From NCBI GenBank assembly GCA_019059635.1, contig JAGVRJ010000005.1, forward strand, positions 744,001-808,000: a DNA stretch of 64,000 bases. Direction: 5' to 3'. The notes beneath the pieces were generated by a model. It searched no databases, was not told the origin of the DNA, and worked only from the letters and a program-made list of their open reading frames with translations. Source of the stretch: Proales similis. Lineage: Eukaryota; Rotifera; Eurotatoria; Ploima; Proalidae. How positions within the stretch are numbered: the first letter of the stretch is position 1; each line of letters opens with the position of its first letter. The position numbers and the translations under genes are program-made. Below, one piece after another: positions 1 through 11,766 of this stretch.

Positions 1-42
1 GAGTGTTTTCTAATCTGAGAACTAGAACAGTCGTCTAATTTA

Positions 43-3000
43 ATGGTCCAGTCGCTCATGCAGATTGATGCAGCATCAACAGCGGCCGGTCCTCTAGCCG
101 TAGCCAAACGAAAGATGCCATTCGAAGAGCAGCGACAGTCGCAAATGTTCAAATTTGAACCTCCCCGAGAGATACGCGCGACGAGAAAGACAATCGCCGG
201 ATGCGATATCGACACGTCTTCTTTTTTGAAATTTTCCGAACCTTTGATAGCGAAACGATGCGCCCAAGCGCGTGCTCCTGAACAAGAAGCGAGCGAGCCG
301 CTGCCCAAACTTCGCGATACGAGCGGAAACGCCATACTTGCCAAGATGAAGAGTCTTAGTCCCACATTCAAATCGCTATTCGTCAAGCCCGGCAGCTCAA
401 AACGCATTGGCATAGAGCGACTGGCAGACAACAAGAGAATTCGAGTGAACAATGAGTTGCCACGCGCCGGCGATGTACTTGCTTACTTCTACGAAAGCCC
501 TCGACCGATCAAGGTCGAACAGGTAGAAAGCTCTCCTAAAAAACAGACAAATTCGCCTCTCGACAAGTGGACTTGTTTGGTTTGTCTGAGTCGTCACACG
601 GTCGACGTGAACATTTGTGCCGTGTGCGGCTCTTCAAAGCAAAACGATAAATTCAAACAGTCGTTTGCTCACATCCTTCCAGTCAAGGAAGAGCCACGTT
701 CGAAAATTTCGTTTCTGGACAATCTTGAGAGTAAAAGCAGAAGTTCGCCGTCATATGGTCCTGCTCGCTCGCTCGAGGAGAAGAAACCGCGTGCTAACCC
801 TTATCTGAAACGATGGACCTGTTCACAGTGCAATTTCTCCAACGATAGCCTAAAAATTGTCTGCCTCAACTGTCGATGGGTGAAAACGAATCCGTCGTCG
901 AGAAAGACACTCTTGAGCAAACTCGAATCTCCCAAAAAAGAGCTCAAACCCGCCGCCGAATCGGGCAAGACCAGCCAAGAGTTGACAAAAACTTTGAAAG
1001 AGCCGGAACCGGTCCCTCAAACTGAAGCTGCGCTCGTGCCATCAGTGGTTGTCAAACAAACAGAAATTCAAAACAAACCCGAGCCATCCAAAGAAGCCGG
1101 TGAATCGAATTTCAAATTGACACCTTTAACCCAGCCGCTCAAGTCAACGATAACAGTTGAGAAAACGAATTTGCCAGCAAAATGGACCTGTCCAACTTGT
1201 ATGGTTCCGAACGAAGACTCTCAGGCCAAATGTGTGTGCTGCTCAACTGCCAAGCCAGGCGCCCAGCCAGAAAAGACAACGACAACAACAACAACAACAG
1301 CAGTAGCAGCAGAGAACAAAACACTAAACACGGCTGCCAAATGGGAATGTGGCACGTGTCTTGTAAAAAACGATGCAGACCAAGTCAAGTGTGTTTGCTG
1401 CCAGACTGCGAATCCATCCAAACCAACGGAATCCAAAGTGTCAAAGCTTGTCATGCCCCAGGCCACCGAGTCGAGCACCAAGTTCAAGTTTGGCCTAGAC
1501 TCAGCTGCCACGTCGGGCCCAATCAGCTTTGGTTCGAATTCAGCGACCAAGCTCAGTTTTCCCACATCATCCACATCGATTCAGTTCGCTGGTCCGAAAG
1601 GCTTCGGGTTTTCGATGCCATCTCAAGCTGGATCCGAACCAAAGCCAGGCGTTCAAGTATCCGCACCTAAGGAAGAGATATCAAACGCAGTGGCTGCAGC
1701 TCCTAAGATTTCATTCAACTCATTTGCTCCTACTCAAATCGACAAGCCATCCGAACAGGCGCCCAGTGAAACTCCCAAGCCTGTTGTTCCATTTTCGTTT
1801 TCCTCTCTAAACAAAGAGACCAATGGACCGAAAGCCGCAAATCCGATGACTACGGCAACCGAACCGAAGCCGGCAATTAATTTTGCAAATGTCGCTCCGC
1901 AACCGGCTGCCAAGTTTTCTTTTGCAAATTCTTCGCCTTCGCCAGCATTTTCGCTCGGGCAGTCGAATGCCCTCAATTCGAGTCCATTTGGCTCGAGTAA
2001 ACCGGCCGAATCCAGTTCGGCTCTGGCGTTCGGACAAGATAGTTCAAAATCGACTCTGTTCACATTTGGCAAGCCGGCATCATTGCAAAATGGCTCGTCC
2101 AGCTCAGCAAATGTCGACCAGCCGCTCGAGCCTGCATCTAGCAAGTTCACATTCGGTGCACCTGCGCCAACAAATGACGCGCCCAAGCCGCTCTTGTCAT
2201 TTTCCAAGCCGAGCGAGACAGACGAGAAAAAACCGACGCCAGCATTCACTTTTGGTAAAGCGGCCGAGCCTGTAAAAACAACCTCAAGCATATTCGGTTC
2301 AGATGAGAGCAAGATTGGCTTCTCATTCGGCAACGAGGCTAAACCATCGCCTTTCTCTCAGCCTGCTTCAATCACGTTCGGCAGTCCAACACTCTTCTCG
2401 ACAGAGCCCAAAGCCACGGCTGCGCCTCAGTCAGGATTTTCCCTTTTCAAGTCGGCAACAAACGAACCAGTCCCTAATCAAAGCCCGTTTGGAAATGCAG
2501 CTCCGACTCAAGCAAGCAATGACAAGCCGAGTTTGTTCGGCTCCACATCAACTGCTTTTTCGTTCGGCAAAACCAACACAACCGGCAGCATGTTTGGCTC
2601 GTCAAATAACAACACAACCGGCGGCATGTTCGGCTCGACAAACAACAACAACGCAACGAGCGCGTCGAGTAGCTTCTTTGGAGCTCCAGTTGCGGCATCT
2701 TCATTCGCCACAGCGCCGGTCACTAATAGCCCGTTCACGTTCGGCCAAGCCTCGACTGCTCCTGCTGCGGCATCATCAAACAGCGCGCCGAGCTTCAATT
2801 TTGGTGTTCAAACGCAAAACAACAGTTTATTTAGTTCGGCAGCTCCGTCAACTACCGCTTCATCCATAAGCTCGACCCCGTCATTTTCGTTAAGTGCCAC
2901 TCCTAACTTCAACTTTTCAAACCCTTCGAACGGAATATTTCAATTCTCGTAAGTTGCTCGTTTCTTGTTCTGTTCTTGTCTGCTTCTAATTAAGAACTTG

Positions 3001-3083
3001 TTTTCAGAGGCGCTAATCCGTCAGAAGCCAGCTCTGAGCTGCCCAAACGACCGGTCAAAAAGGCTCAACGCAAACTTCGATAA
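43..3083 (+). CDS. Nup153: Nup153-like nuclear basket nucleoporin (5' end possibly upstream of window)
   Basis: Two coding exons, 43-2948 and 3008-3083, joined in frame across a 59-nt GT..AG intron, give about 993 residues. Four RanBP2-type zinc fingers (W-x-C-x2-C...C-x2-C) begin near residues 176, 258, 381 and 434. The rest, from about residue 480, is rich in FG, FGS and SFG repeats. The short second exon adds a basic C-terminus ending RKLR, as in animal Nup153. Family role: nuclear basket component that binds Ran through its fingers and transport receptors through its FG repeats. Only about 175 residues precede the first finger, much less than in vertebrate Nup153, and an acceptor-like CAG lies at 28-30 just before the chosen ATG. 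An upstream exon outside the window is therefore likely. Identity is confident; the start is not. Confidence 0.9.
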
Positions 3084-4473
3084 AGCATAGAAATCGACAG
3101 TTCCAAGTCATTTGCAGATTCAAATTTTTTTCCAATTATTTTAAGCATTCACGATTCGATATTTACGTCGTCGAATCAGACTAGATAAGCAACACGGACG
3201 CACATCCAACCAACCGACCAATGTGATCAACTACAATCGCACCTGATCACTATATATAAATATATATTCGATTTCGATCTAAACAAAAAATGCTCAAACG
3301 TAATATTTGCAATATTTGCTTGTAAAACCAAAGAGCGAGCACTTGAGGCTCTTTACAATGAAGAAAACCTTGTTTCGACTCATCGCCAGTTAGTTATCGC
3401 CTGTTAGCGAATGCTATTCAAAAGAAATTCTCTATGGATTATTTAAACATTTAAGCCCAATGTTTGGTTCTTCTGCTACTTTATATTTTCGCCATTTCTC
3501 TATTCTTTTCTTCAGTTCACTCTTTTCTGGTTTTTTCTTTTTAGCAAACAAAACAAAACCACAAATTATTCTTTTTGCCTTCTTCATTTTTGATTGAATT
3601 CTCTACTTTCAAAGGAAACACTTGACCAACCGAAACCAGCAATAAATGCTTCGATTATCAACACAGTTCTCCTGAATTTGGCATTTTTCTTTGAATTTTT
3701 CTGTTTGCGATCCGAGTGGGCGTTTTGAATTTGAGAAGTTGAAAGTGCGAGAGGAATAGGCCAAAAAAGGCGCAGTCAACGATCGCTTGGGGCCGATTAG
3801 CGCGTCGTCAATTACGCTATCGATTCGAGCGCTTGATGGCATATTGGCAGGGATTGAAAATATTTACTCGATATGTCGGCTGAGTCGATCTGATGCCCGC
3901 CAGCGTGGCATATTAAATCAGCAAGGCCTTAAGCAAACATGATAGCTACTCTGTGATGTCGGCATTCACCTTTGCGTCCGTTCAACTCTCTTATTAATAC
4001 CAGCTCGTACACGTAAACAATGCTGGAACGCGTATTAGATACAAATCATTTCGTTCCACAATATTCTAATTGTGCACCGCCTGCGATCGCTCTATTTACA
4101 TGATCGCAAGCCAATGCGCTGCTCAAGACTCGAAATATCATGAAAACAATAAGGTGCACCACTCGCACTCGTCTGTAGTGCTTGTGCCTTCATAAGCGTC
4201 CGTCGCGATCACTTTGCTTTGTTTCTCTGACTCTTTGCGTTCTCGCGGCTCTATTTGCAATTTCTCGTTTTGCTTCCGATTCTTCCCTCTTTTTGGCACA
4301 GTCTACCGTCTACTTGGCCGTCAACTTCCTTTAATGCGAATTTTGCCGGGTTTTTAAGCTTCTTTAGCTCATCGCGTCTTAGCTCTCAGCTTTCTTGTTT
4401 TCGAATTCGACAAGCTCGTCTGCCAAATCGCCAAGAGAGCAGAGCCGAATTAGCTTTCAATTTTCTATTTTAG
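3084..4473. other. Nup153 3' UTR and troponin T upstream region
   Basis: AT-rich, with no convincing coding signal on either strand. It should contain the Nup153 3' end and the troponin T promoter. A strong acceptor (pyrimidine tract plus TAG) ends at 4473, 29 nt before the TnT start codon, so TnT probably has a 5' UTR intron whose upstream exon lies here. Confidence 0.5.
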
Positions 4474-4502
4474 AGGACGAGACCCGAGAAGGCTGAAAGA
4501 AA

Positions 4503-7361
4503 ATGTCCGACGTAGAAGATAACGTGAGAGTGATTTAAATTTCAATTTCACCGAATCTCGTTTAAAACCCAATTGAATTTCCAGCAGGAGGAGCATGACA
4601 TTGAGGCGTTGCGTGCCAAGGCCGAAGAGAGACGTCGGCGTCAAGAAGAGGAGGCCAGAAGAGAAGAAGAAGAAAAGGCCCGTCTAGAGGCCGAACGCCG
4701 TGCCCGAGAGGTAACACTTTCGCCTACTTTTAAGAGCGATAACTTCGAACGCCTAGCTTTGTGTTCGCTCGCCAATTTATCAATCGGCCAGAAATAAGCC
4801 AATCCAGCCAACCTTACAAAATGTATCTTCAGTTCAAAAGCTAATGAACTCACTAGTAGCTGCTGCCCGGGCCGCTCTCCGACTCGAGCATAATTAATTG
4901 AAACGCAGGCAACTGATAAACGCATCGACCGACCGTAGCCGAATCGAATTGAAATAGATTGCAAGATTGAGATGATTAGGGAAAAACGATTCTGTTACGT
5001 GTAAAAGGCTTTCACGCCGACTGAAGCGATTCGGCCAACATTGATTATTATAATGGGCGTTTTTTCCTTCGCCTCAGCATAAAAATGGCTCGATGAAGAA
5101 ACTAGGGCAAGACGCGTGTGCTCAAACTTTCTTGCCCAGTCGGCAGCAGTTCGCCTACTCCAGCTAGCTGCAGTGTTTTCTTTTCAATAATAATTTCAAG
5201 TTTGTTGAACTGAATCATTTGATTGGCTGATCTCGCCCTATCTTCTTACCGACATAAGATGCAATCAGGCTCGCTTTTGCTCCTCTTCCAGATTAGGTTC
5301 CCATTCTCCTTATAGAGAGCCAACTTGCACTCAGCGCTTACTCACTCGCTCGTTCTCATACTAACCGACGAGCGCATAAAGCGAGCTTATTTGGCCATAT
5401 TGCCTTTCTAAATCTCATCGCTAATCTCAACTAACGCTGATTACTGCAATTATATTTAGGAAGAAGAAAAGCGCAAGCGTGAAGAAGCTATTCAAAAGCG
5501 AAAGCAAAAAGAACTCGAGAAACTACAAGCAAAGTCTAATCAATCAGGAGGCGACGAACAAATGGCTGCTGGTGAGGCATCAGTTTAAATTTGCTCCAGA
5601 GGAACGACCAGCAGCAAATGATCTTTCAAAATCTAGGATCCGGATCAAAGCTTAGCAATGTGCTCAAGGCTAAGGAGGATATGCAAAAATCCCCCGAACA
5701 GCTCGAGCAAGAGAAACTAGAGATCATTTCTTCTCGTATGGTCACTCTCGACTTGGACGGCAAGAACAAGGATGAGCTCGTCAGGACCGTAATTCAATTG
5801 CCTCGACCTGTTCGATCTGGCCGCATTTAAAGACGTTCCTTTCAAGGCACAAGACTTTTTCCAAGCCTTGTTGAATGTGCACAGCATCATCTATGATCTT
5901 ACTGAGAAGCACGAGCGACAAAAGTACGATGTAAGGCCATTTTAATATTGAATTCAAATTCATCGAATATTCTAACGATCGAGCGACCATTGTGAAAAAA
6001 GATGATGGAATTGGCTGAGCGAGCCCGACAGATTGAGAAAGGGTATGACCGCGATTAATGGCTCCAACTTTTCGAGACCAAGTCTAACTGAGCGGTTACA
6101 TTTAGAAAATCGAAAACACGCAAGTCAAATATTGTCCATACTGGTCTCGGAGGCAGTGTGTAAGTACCAAGAATTGACCGAGTGCAGCATGCGTCTGGTC
6201 CTAGCTGCCTGCGTTTTCGCTTGGCTTTTCGCACGCAGACCCCCCTCCTCTTCCCATGGCCCATCCAGATTATCAATCATCGGCATAACTGCTTTTCTAA
6301 TGCAATAACTGATGCGAGCACGCACGTAGAGGATTGGCGCACCCTCCCCGCATCTCGATGCACCCAAATGCTAATCTAAAATAACCAATGAGCTTCATTA
6401 ACATTGATCTAAAGCTTCGCGTGGGTCTCCGAAAAGATGCCTCAAGCGCCGGTAAGTCACACGTCCTTTATCTGGACGAAAAGAAAAACAAAGAAAACCA
6501 TTCAGAAAAGCGACAAATTGACGAAGAGCTTTATCCATTCATTCTAACTGTCCCGCTTCTTAAACTCGCTCTCTATTCTCTCTAACTTGGCCTCGACTTC
6601 TTTTTTCCGTTTGAGTGAATTTCAAAGTCTAATGTTGACGTCCACGGTCGATTTTAAACAATTTTATTCAGGTTTAATGTTGTGGCTCAAAATTACCCGA
6701 ATGCGCCGGTAAGTGAACTTTTCTAAGAGAAATAGGAGTCTGTGTCAATCTTTCTGCGTTGAATTTGCTCTTTCTGAACGTCTTTGACTGAAATTGACTG
6801 AATTCTCTAATCTAAAACTCCAAACGACTATTTCTTATCTTTACTCACCCAGAGTTGAATTTTGAGTTTTGAGTCTTTGTTTAATCAGTCTGATCTTCGT
6901 CAATTGTGCCGTTGGCAGTCGCCAAAGACGGTCGCTTATCATAATGCTTCGCATTTCTTACTCAAGTTCAACTGAGCTGGTTAAAATTAAACGCAACCTT
7001 TCTCTAGCAAAAAATATCTCTCTTCTCGCGATATGAGCGAGTGACCGACCGACGAACATTCAAAGATCGACGCGATCTTTGGGAGTCGCCCAAAGAGGTC
7101 GCTCAAAAGCAGGTCGAAAAGCCGACCGGAAAAAAGAAGGAGTTTGTGCCGCGCAAGCCACGACACGCAGCCGCCGAAGAAGAGGAAGAGCACCACGAGG
7201 AGGAGCACGCGCACGAAGAGGCCCACGAAGAGGAGCAGACACACGAGGAGCCTGAAGAAGAAGCTCCTCAGGAAGAAGAGGCTCAGGAGGAGGAGCACGA
7301 AGAAGCTGCCGAAGAGGAGCCGGCTGAAAACAATGAAGAGGCCGAGGAAGAAGAAGAGTAG
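4503..7361 (+). CDS. TnT: Troponin T with C-terminal poly-Glu tail and a mutually exclusive exon pair
   Basis: Exons: 4503-4523, 4585-4710, 5460-5571, 5637-5788, 5847-5930, 6002-6042, then either 6415-6451 or 6672-6708, then 7008-7361. All phases close, giving 308 residues. The protein has an acidic/charged N-terminal helix (EEE/RRE-rich), a central tropomyosin-binding region with the TnT signature around RMVTLDLDGKNKDEL and ALLNVHSIIYDL, and a YERVTDRRTF segment. The last about 60 residues are almost all Glu, with His and Ala. That long Glu tail is known from arthropod TnT. Role: the thin-filament subunit that anchors the troponin complex to tropomyosin in muscle. The two candidate exons 7 are equal in length and phase. 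The acceptor of exon 2 is a tandem CAGCAG (4582-4587), allowing a one-codon choice. Intron 2 (about 750 nt) is unusually long. Confidence 0.9.
6415..6451 (+). other. TnT: Troponin T alternative exon 7a
   Basis: A 37-nt exon flanked by CTAAAG and GTAAGT. Joined to exon 6 (phase 2) it encodes GFAWVSEKMPQAP. It has the same length, phase and first/last residues (GF...AP) as exon 7b, so using both together would break the frame while using either one keeps it. Position and behaviour match the mutually exclusive pair known in Drosophila upheld. Confidence 0.75.
6672..6708 (+). other. TnT: Troponin T alternative exon 7b
   Basis: A 37-nt exon flanked by TTCAG and GTAAGT that encodes GFNVVAQNYPNAP in the TnT frame. 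It is the partner of exon 7a and lies 220 nt downstream of it. Confidence 0.75.
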
Positions 7362-7488
7362 ACTGCGCGGGCGTCTATTCTTCATTTCTGACTCTGATTG
7401 GTTTTGTTTCGATTTTGAAATAGATTTCTAGATTATTGTAGGAGTAAAGACAAAAGCAAGCTCTAAGTGCTTTTAATTTGGTTTTGGT

Positions 7489-7494
7489 TTTATT
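7489..7494 (-). terminator. Poly(A) signal AATAAA of the PRMT6-like gene
   Basis: On the minus strand AATAAA begins two bases after the stop codon at 7499-7497, so the 3' UTR must be very short. The convergent troponin T stop is at 7361, only about 135 bp away, so the two 3' ends nearly touch or overlap. Confidence 0.6.
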
Positions 7495-7496
7495 GT

Positions 7497-8747
<1,251 letters not shown>

Positions 8748-9702
8748 CGTTTCGTTTAATCGCAGTAGCGGTGAATAACGTGTTTGTAAGAGTCAAAATA
8801 TTTTACGCGTATTTCCCTTGTGTGAATGAAGCATTTCGAGCAGGGCATTATAAATTAACCATTTGACTAGGGACCAGAGGGGCCGGATCGGTTGCAATCT
8901 AAAGCTCCAAATAAACCATCTGTGCTCATTTTATCTGCATTTATTTTTTAAACTTTTGGCTATGACATCAAATTTGGAACAGAAAAAACAAAGTGAACAC
9001 CAGATGATCAAGAAACGAATAAGTTACAAAAAAAAAGAAGAAAAAGCTTGAAAATGTGATGAAGAAGAAAGAGAAAAAATGAAGAAACGGGAGTGGAGAT
9101 ACAGGAGAAAGAGTGAACAACTTTAAAAGCATTATTAAAGGTTTGAACGATCAATTTGATGAGCCAAGCCTAAGCAAAGAAGCGAACGAGTTTGATTGTC
9201 TGCATCTTGACATTCACTGCATTTAGACACTGCTCGATTGATTGCTTTGCTGGTCTTTTTTTATTTTTCTTCTTGCGGCTTTGTTAGCTTCTCAATTTTT
9301 GCTACTTGATGATGACGGTTGATAGAAAGAAAACCAGAAATCCGTGCTCGGCAGGTTTGTGTTGCCGTACAAAGCTTAGAAGGACATGCTGAGTTTGAGC
9401 GATCAGCAGTTGTTGCTTTAAACAGCTTCTTTTTTTTAAAAAAAACATTTGAAAGTGTCTGGTGTCCTTTTTTGCTCCAAACGTGCACCGTTTGTGGTTT
9501 CTATGTTTGATTTTTGCTTTAATTGTTGTTATTGTTGTTTTTGCTTCAAACCGGTTCAAACTATTTGAATGTAATTAAATATCTTTGTGTAGAACATTTA
9601 ATGATGATCTTGAGAAAAGAATGTCAAGTAAGACTTGATCGGATCCTTTCTACAAAAGTTGTTTATTCTTAACCTTATAAGATAAGTTGACCTTATAAGG
9701 CA
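8748..9702. other. Intergenic: PRMT6-like promoter and cycle 3' end
   Basis: AT-rich with A/T homopolymer runs and no supported gene. Both flanking genes are on the minus strand, so this holds the PRMT6-like promoter at its left and the cycle 3' UTR at its right. Confidence 0.5.
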
Positions 9703-11766
9703 TTAGGATTTTGCTCCCGGGTTATTAAAATTCGACTGGACAAGATACGGGCTTGATTGTGGTTGATAAAACTCCAGCATTTTGCCGCTCATTACGTTCA
9801 TATTAGCGTTCAGGTGTACTTGATTGCCTGGAAAGTAGTGAACATGGTTTGACACAGGCGCCGAATAAAGACGGCTCCTTTGCACGTAAGAGTCGTCTTT
9901 CTTCGAGTCGATATGATCTTGTGTGAGCCGTTCGACGCCGGTCGACTCGATGCACGAGTCCTCGGGCGATGGTGTGAGCGGAACGAAAAGCTGACTAGAC
10001 GAACCGTTTGAGTTATTTAAGCTCACTTGATTGATTACAGAGGACGATATAGGCGTGTTGGGATAGGCGTAGCTCATCGGCCATGCGCCGCTTTGATACA
10101 GAACATTTTCACACACAATGAACTCGATTTGATTGTTGAAAGGATTCGAATGAGCCTTAAAAACACTTTCAAACAGCATGAAGGCGGCGTTATCCGCCTT
10201 GAATCTATAATGTTGACTTCGGATCTTGCGCTTCGGATTATTTATAGCTTCATGAAACGCCCTCCGAACAACAGGCAAATCGTCCGGGTGAATGTGATTG
10301 AATATAGAGTCAGACAGAAGCTGATGAGGAAGATAGCCGACCAAAGCCTGGCATCTTGGTTCCACACAAGTTATCTTGCCGTCGGTGTCCAGTCGGCAGA
10401 CGAACTTGGACGGCAGCTGTGAGTTTTCTTCTCCAATTCCACGCCTCTGTCCATAAGCAATCAAATAGTGCTGAAGAATGGGCTGATTTGAATTGGCTAT
10501 GGCACCGCCTAAATCACTTGGCTTCTCAAGCAGACTAGCCGAATGGAAACGTCGAAGTTCGTTTAGGCGCTGAGCCTTGCCCATAGCCGAGTCGGCCAAT
10601 GTCTTCAAATTAGCATTTACGCTTTCGGCTAAGCCGTAAGTGTCCAGTTGCTCTTCGGCTGCTTCGAGCTTTAAATTAGAACTCAACTCTGCCCGTAAAT
10701 AGCCGACAAAATGGACCACTTGATAAGTCTCTAAAGATATCGAAGAATTATTGAAATTTATGCACAATCGAGCGTATTGATTGAATATTGAACTCACGTG
10801 AGAAGCTCGATGAGTCAATCGCTGACTGCGACTTGTTTGTTGCTGCTGACGTCAGCCCATCGAATAGAATCGGCTCGCTTTTGGCAGGGCTCGATCTGAT
10901 TCGACATTGAAATGAGCGTCTCGAGCCCGTAGTAAAAGAGCGAGCTTTGTTCAGCATCAAACTATTCACGCTGCCGAATACTTGAGTTACAATTGCCATT
11001 TTAAATGAACATTTCCGTTTGAAGGCTGCACATTTAAAAGAGCCTACTTCCTGTCTGATCTTGATAGGACAGTTGATCTTTCACCGATTTTATGTCCGAC
11101 GGATGAATTATTTCGAAGAACGCTTTGTCCACCAATTGCTTCTTCAACACCATACGAAATGAGAAATTGCAAGAACGGAAAGAGAATACGAATAAAATCG
11201 CACCGATTCAAGGCCTAGACAGCTATTGGTCGTCTCTGACGCGTACACTATTTTTCCGTCGTCGCATTTAATCACCATCAAAAAGTCGCTCTTTCTTCGC
11301 AGCAGCAGATTTTGCAGCTCGACCGGGGTTATGTAATTCTGACACAAAAACGAGTCGCTAAGTATTGAAGTTGACGCTGAACAAAATCAAATGAGCTGTG
11401 TGTGCCCGTTGCATTCGTTCCGATTCGGTTTTACCTTTCAGGTTCTTCAGATGCTGAACAGCCATCTTCAATATCGTGATCTTGTCCAGCTTCTTGCCTT
11501 TGCTCGGATTTATTGGCAAATAGTGAACAAGCTCGTTTAAATGCTTGTTCATTTTCTGCCGGCGTCTTTTTTCAATTTCACTGTGTGTTGCTCTTGGAAA
11601 AAGCGAAATTTTGAAGAAATGCGACTCAATTGCCAATGGATGATCTTGCCACGTACTTTCTTTCTATTTGGCTGCTTAGCCGATGATTGATTGCCGAGCT
11701 TGAGGTCACACTAGTGCTGATGTCCTGTTCAGAGAGCGATCTAGCCATTATGCCCGACAGCTCCAT
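9703..11766 (-). CDS. cyc: Cycle/BMAL bHLH-PAS circadian transcription factor
   Basis: Exons (minus strand) 11766-11657, 11592-11435, 11376-11204, 11141-11048, 10980-10798 and 10730-9703 close in frame to 581 residues. The bHLH spans about residues 37-90, with the basic motif HSEIEKRRRQKMN and the second helix LDKITILKMAVQHLK. PAS-A follows (about 105-200, with SDSFLCQNY and FEIIHPSDI). A linker contains RRSFQCRIR, the counterpart of the BMAL RRSFFCRMK segment. PAS-B (about 345-455) has FVCRLDTDGKITCVEP and YRFKADNAAF. Role: partner of CLOCK, binding E-boxes to drive the circadian feedback loop. The protein ends NPGAKS shortly after PAS-B, with no sign of the conserved BMAL C-terminal activation region. 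The acceptor of exon 4 is a tandem AAGAAG. Confidence 0.9.

Noticed and set aside
1734-2333. 199-codon minus-strand open frame
   Set aside because: Antisense of the Nup153 FG repeats; low complexity explains the lack of stops.
10795-10800. CACGTG E-box overlapping a cycle splice donor
   Set aside because: An attractive self-regulation idea, but a given hexamer is expected about 15 times in 64 kb, and its position is explained by the donor GTGAGT after CAC.
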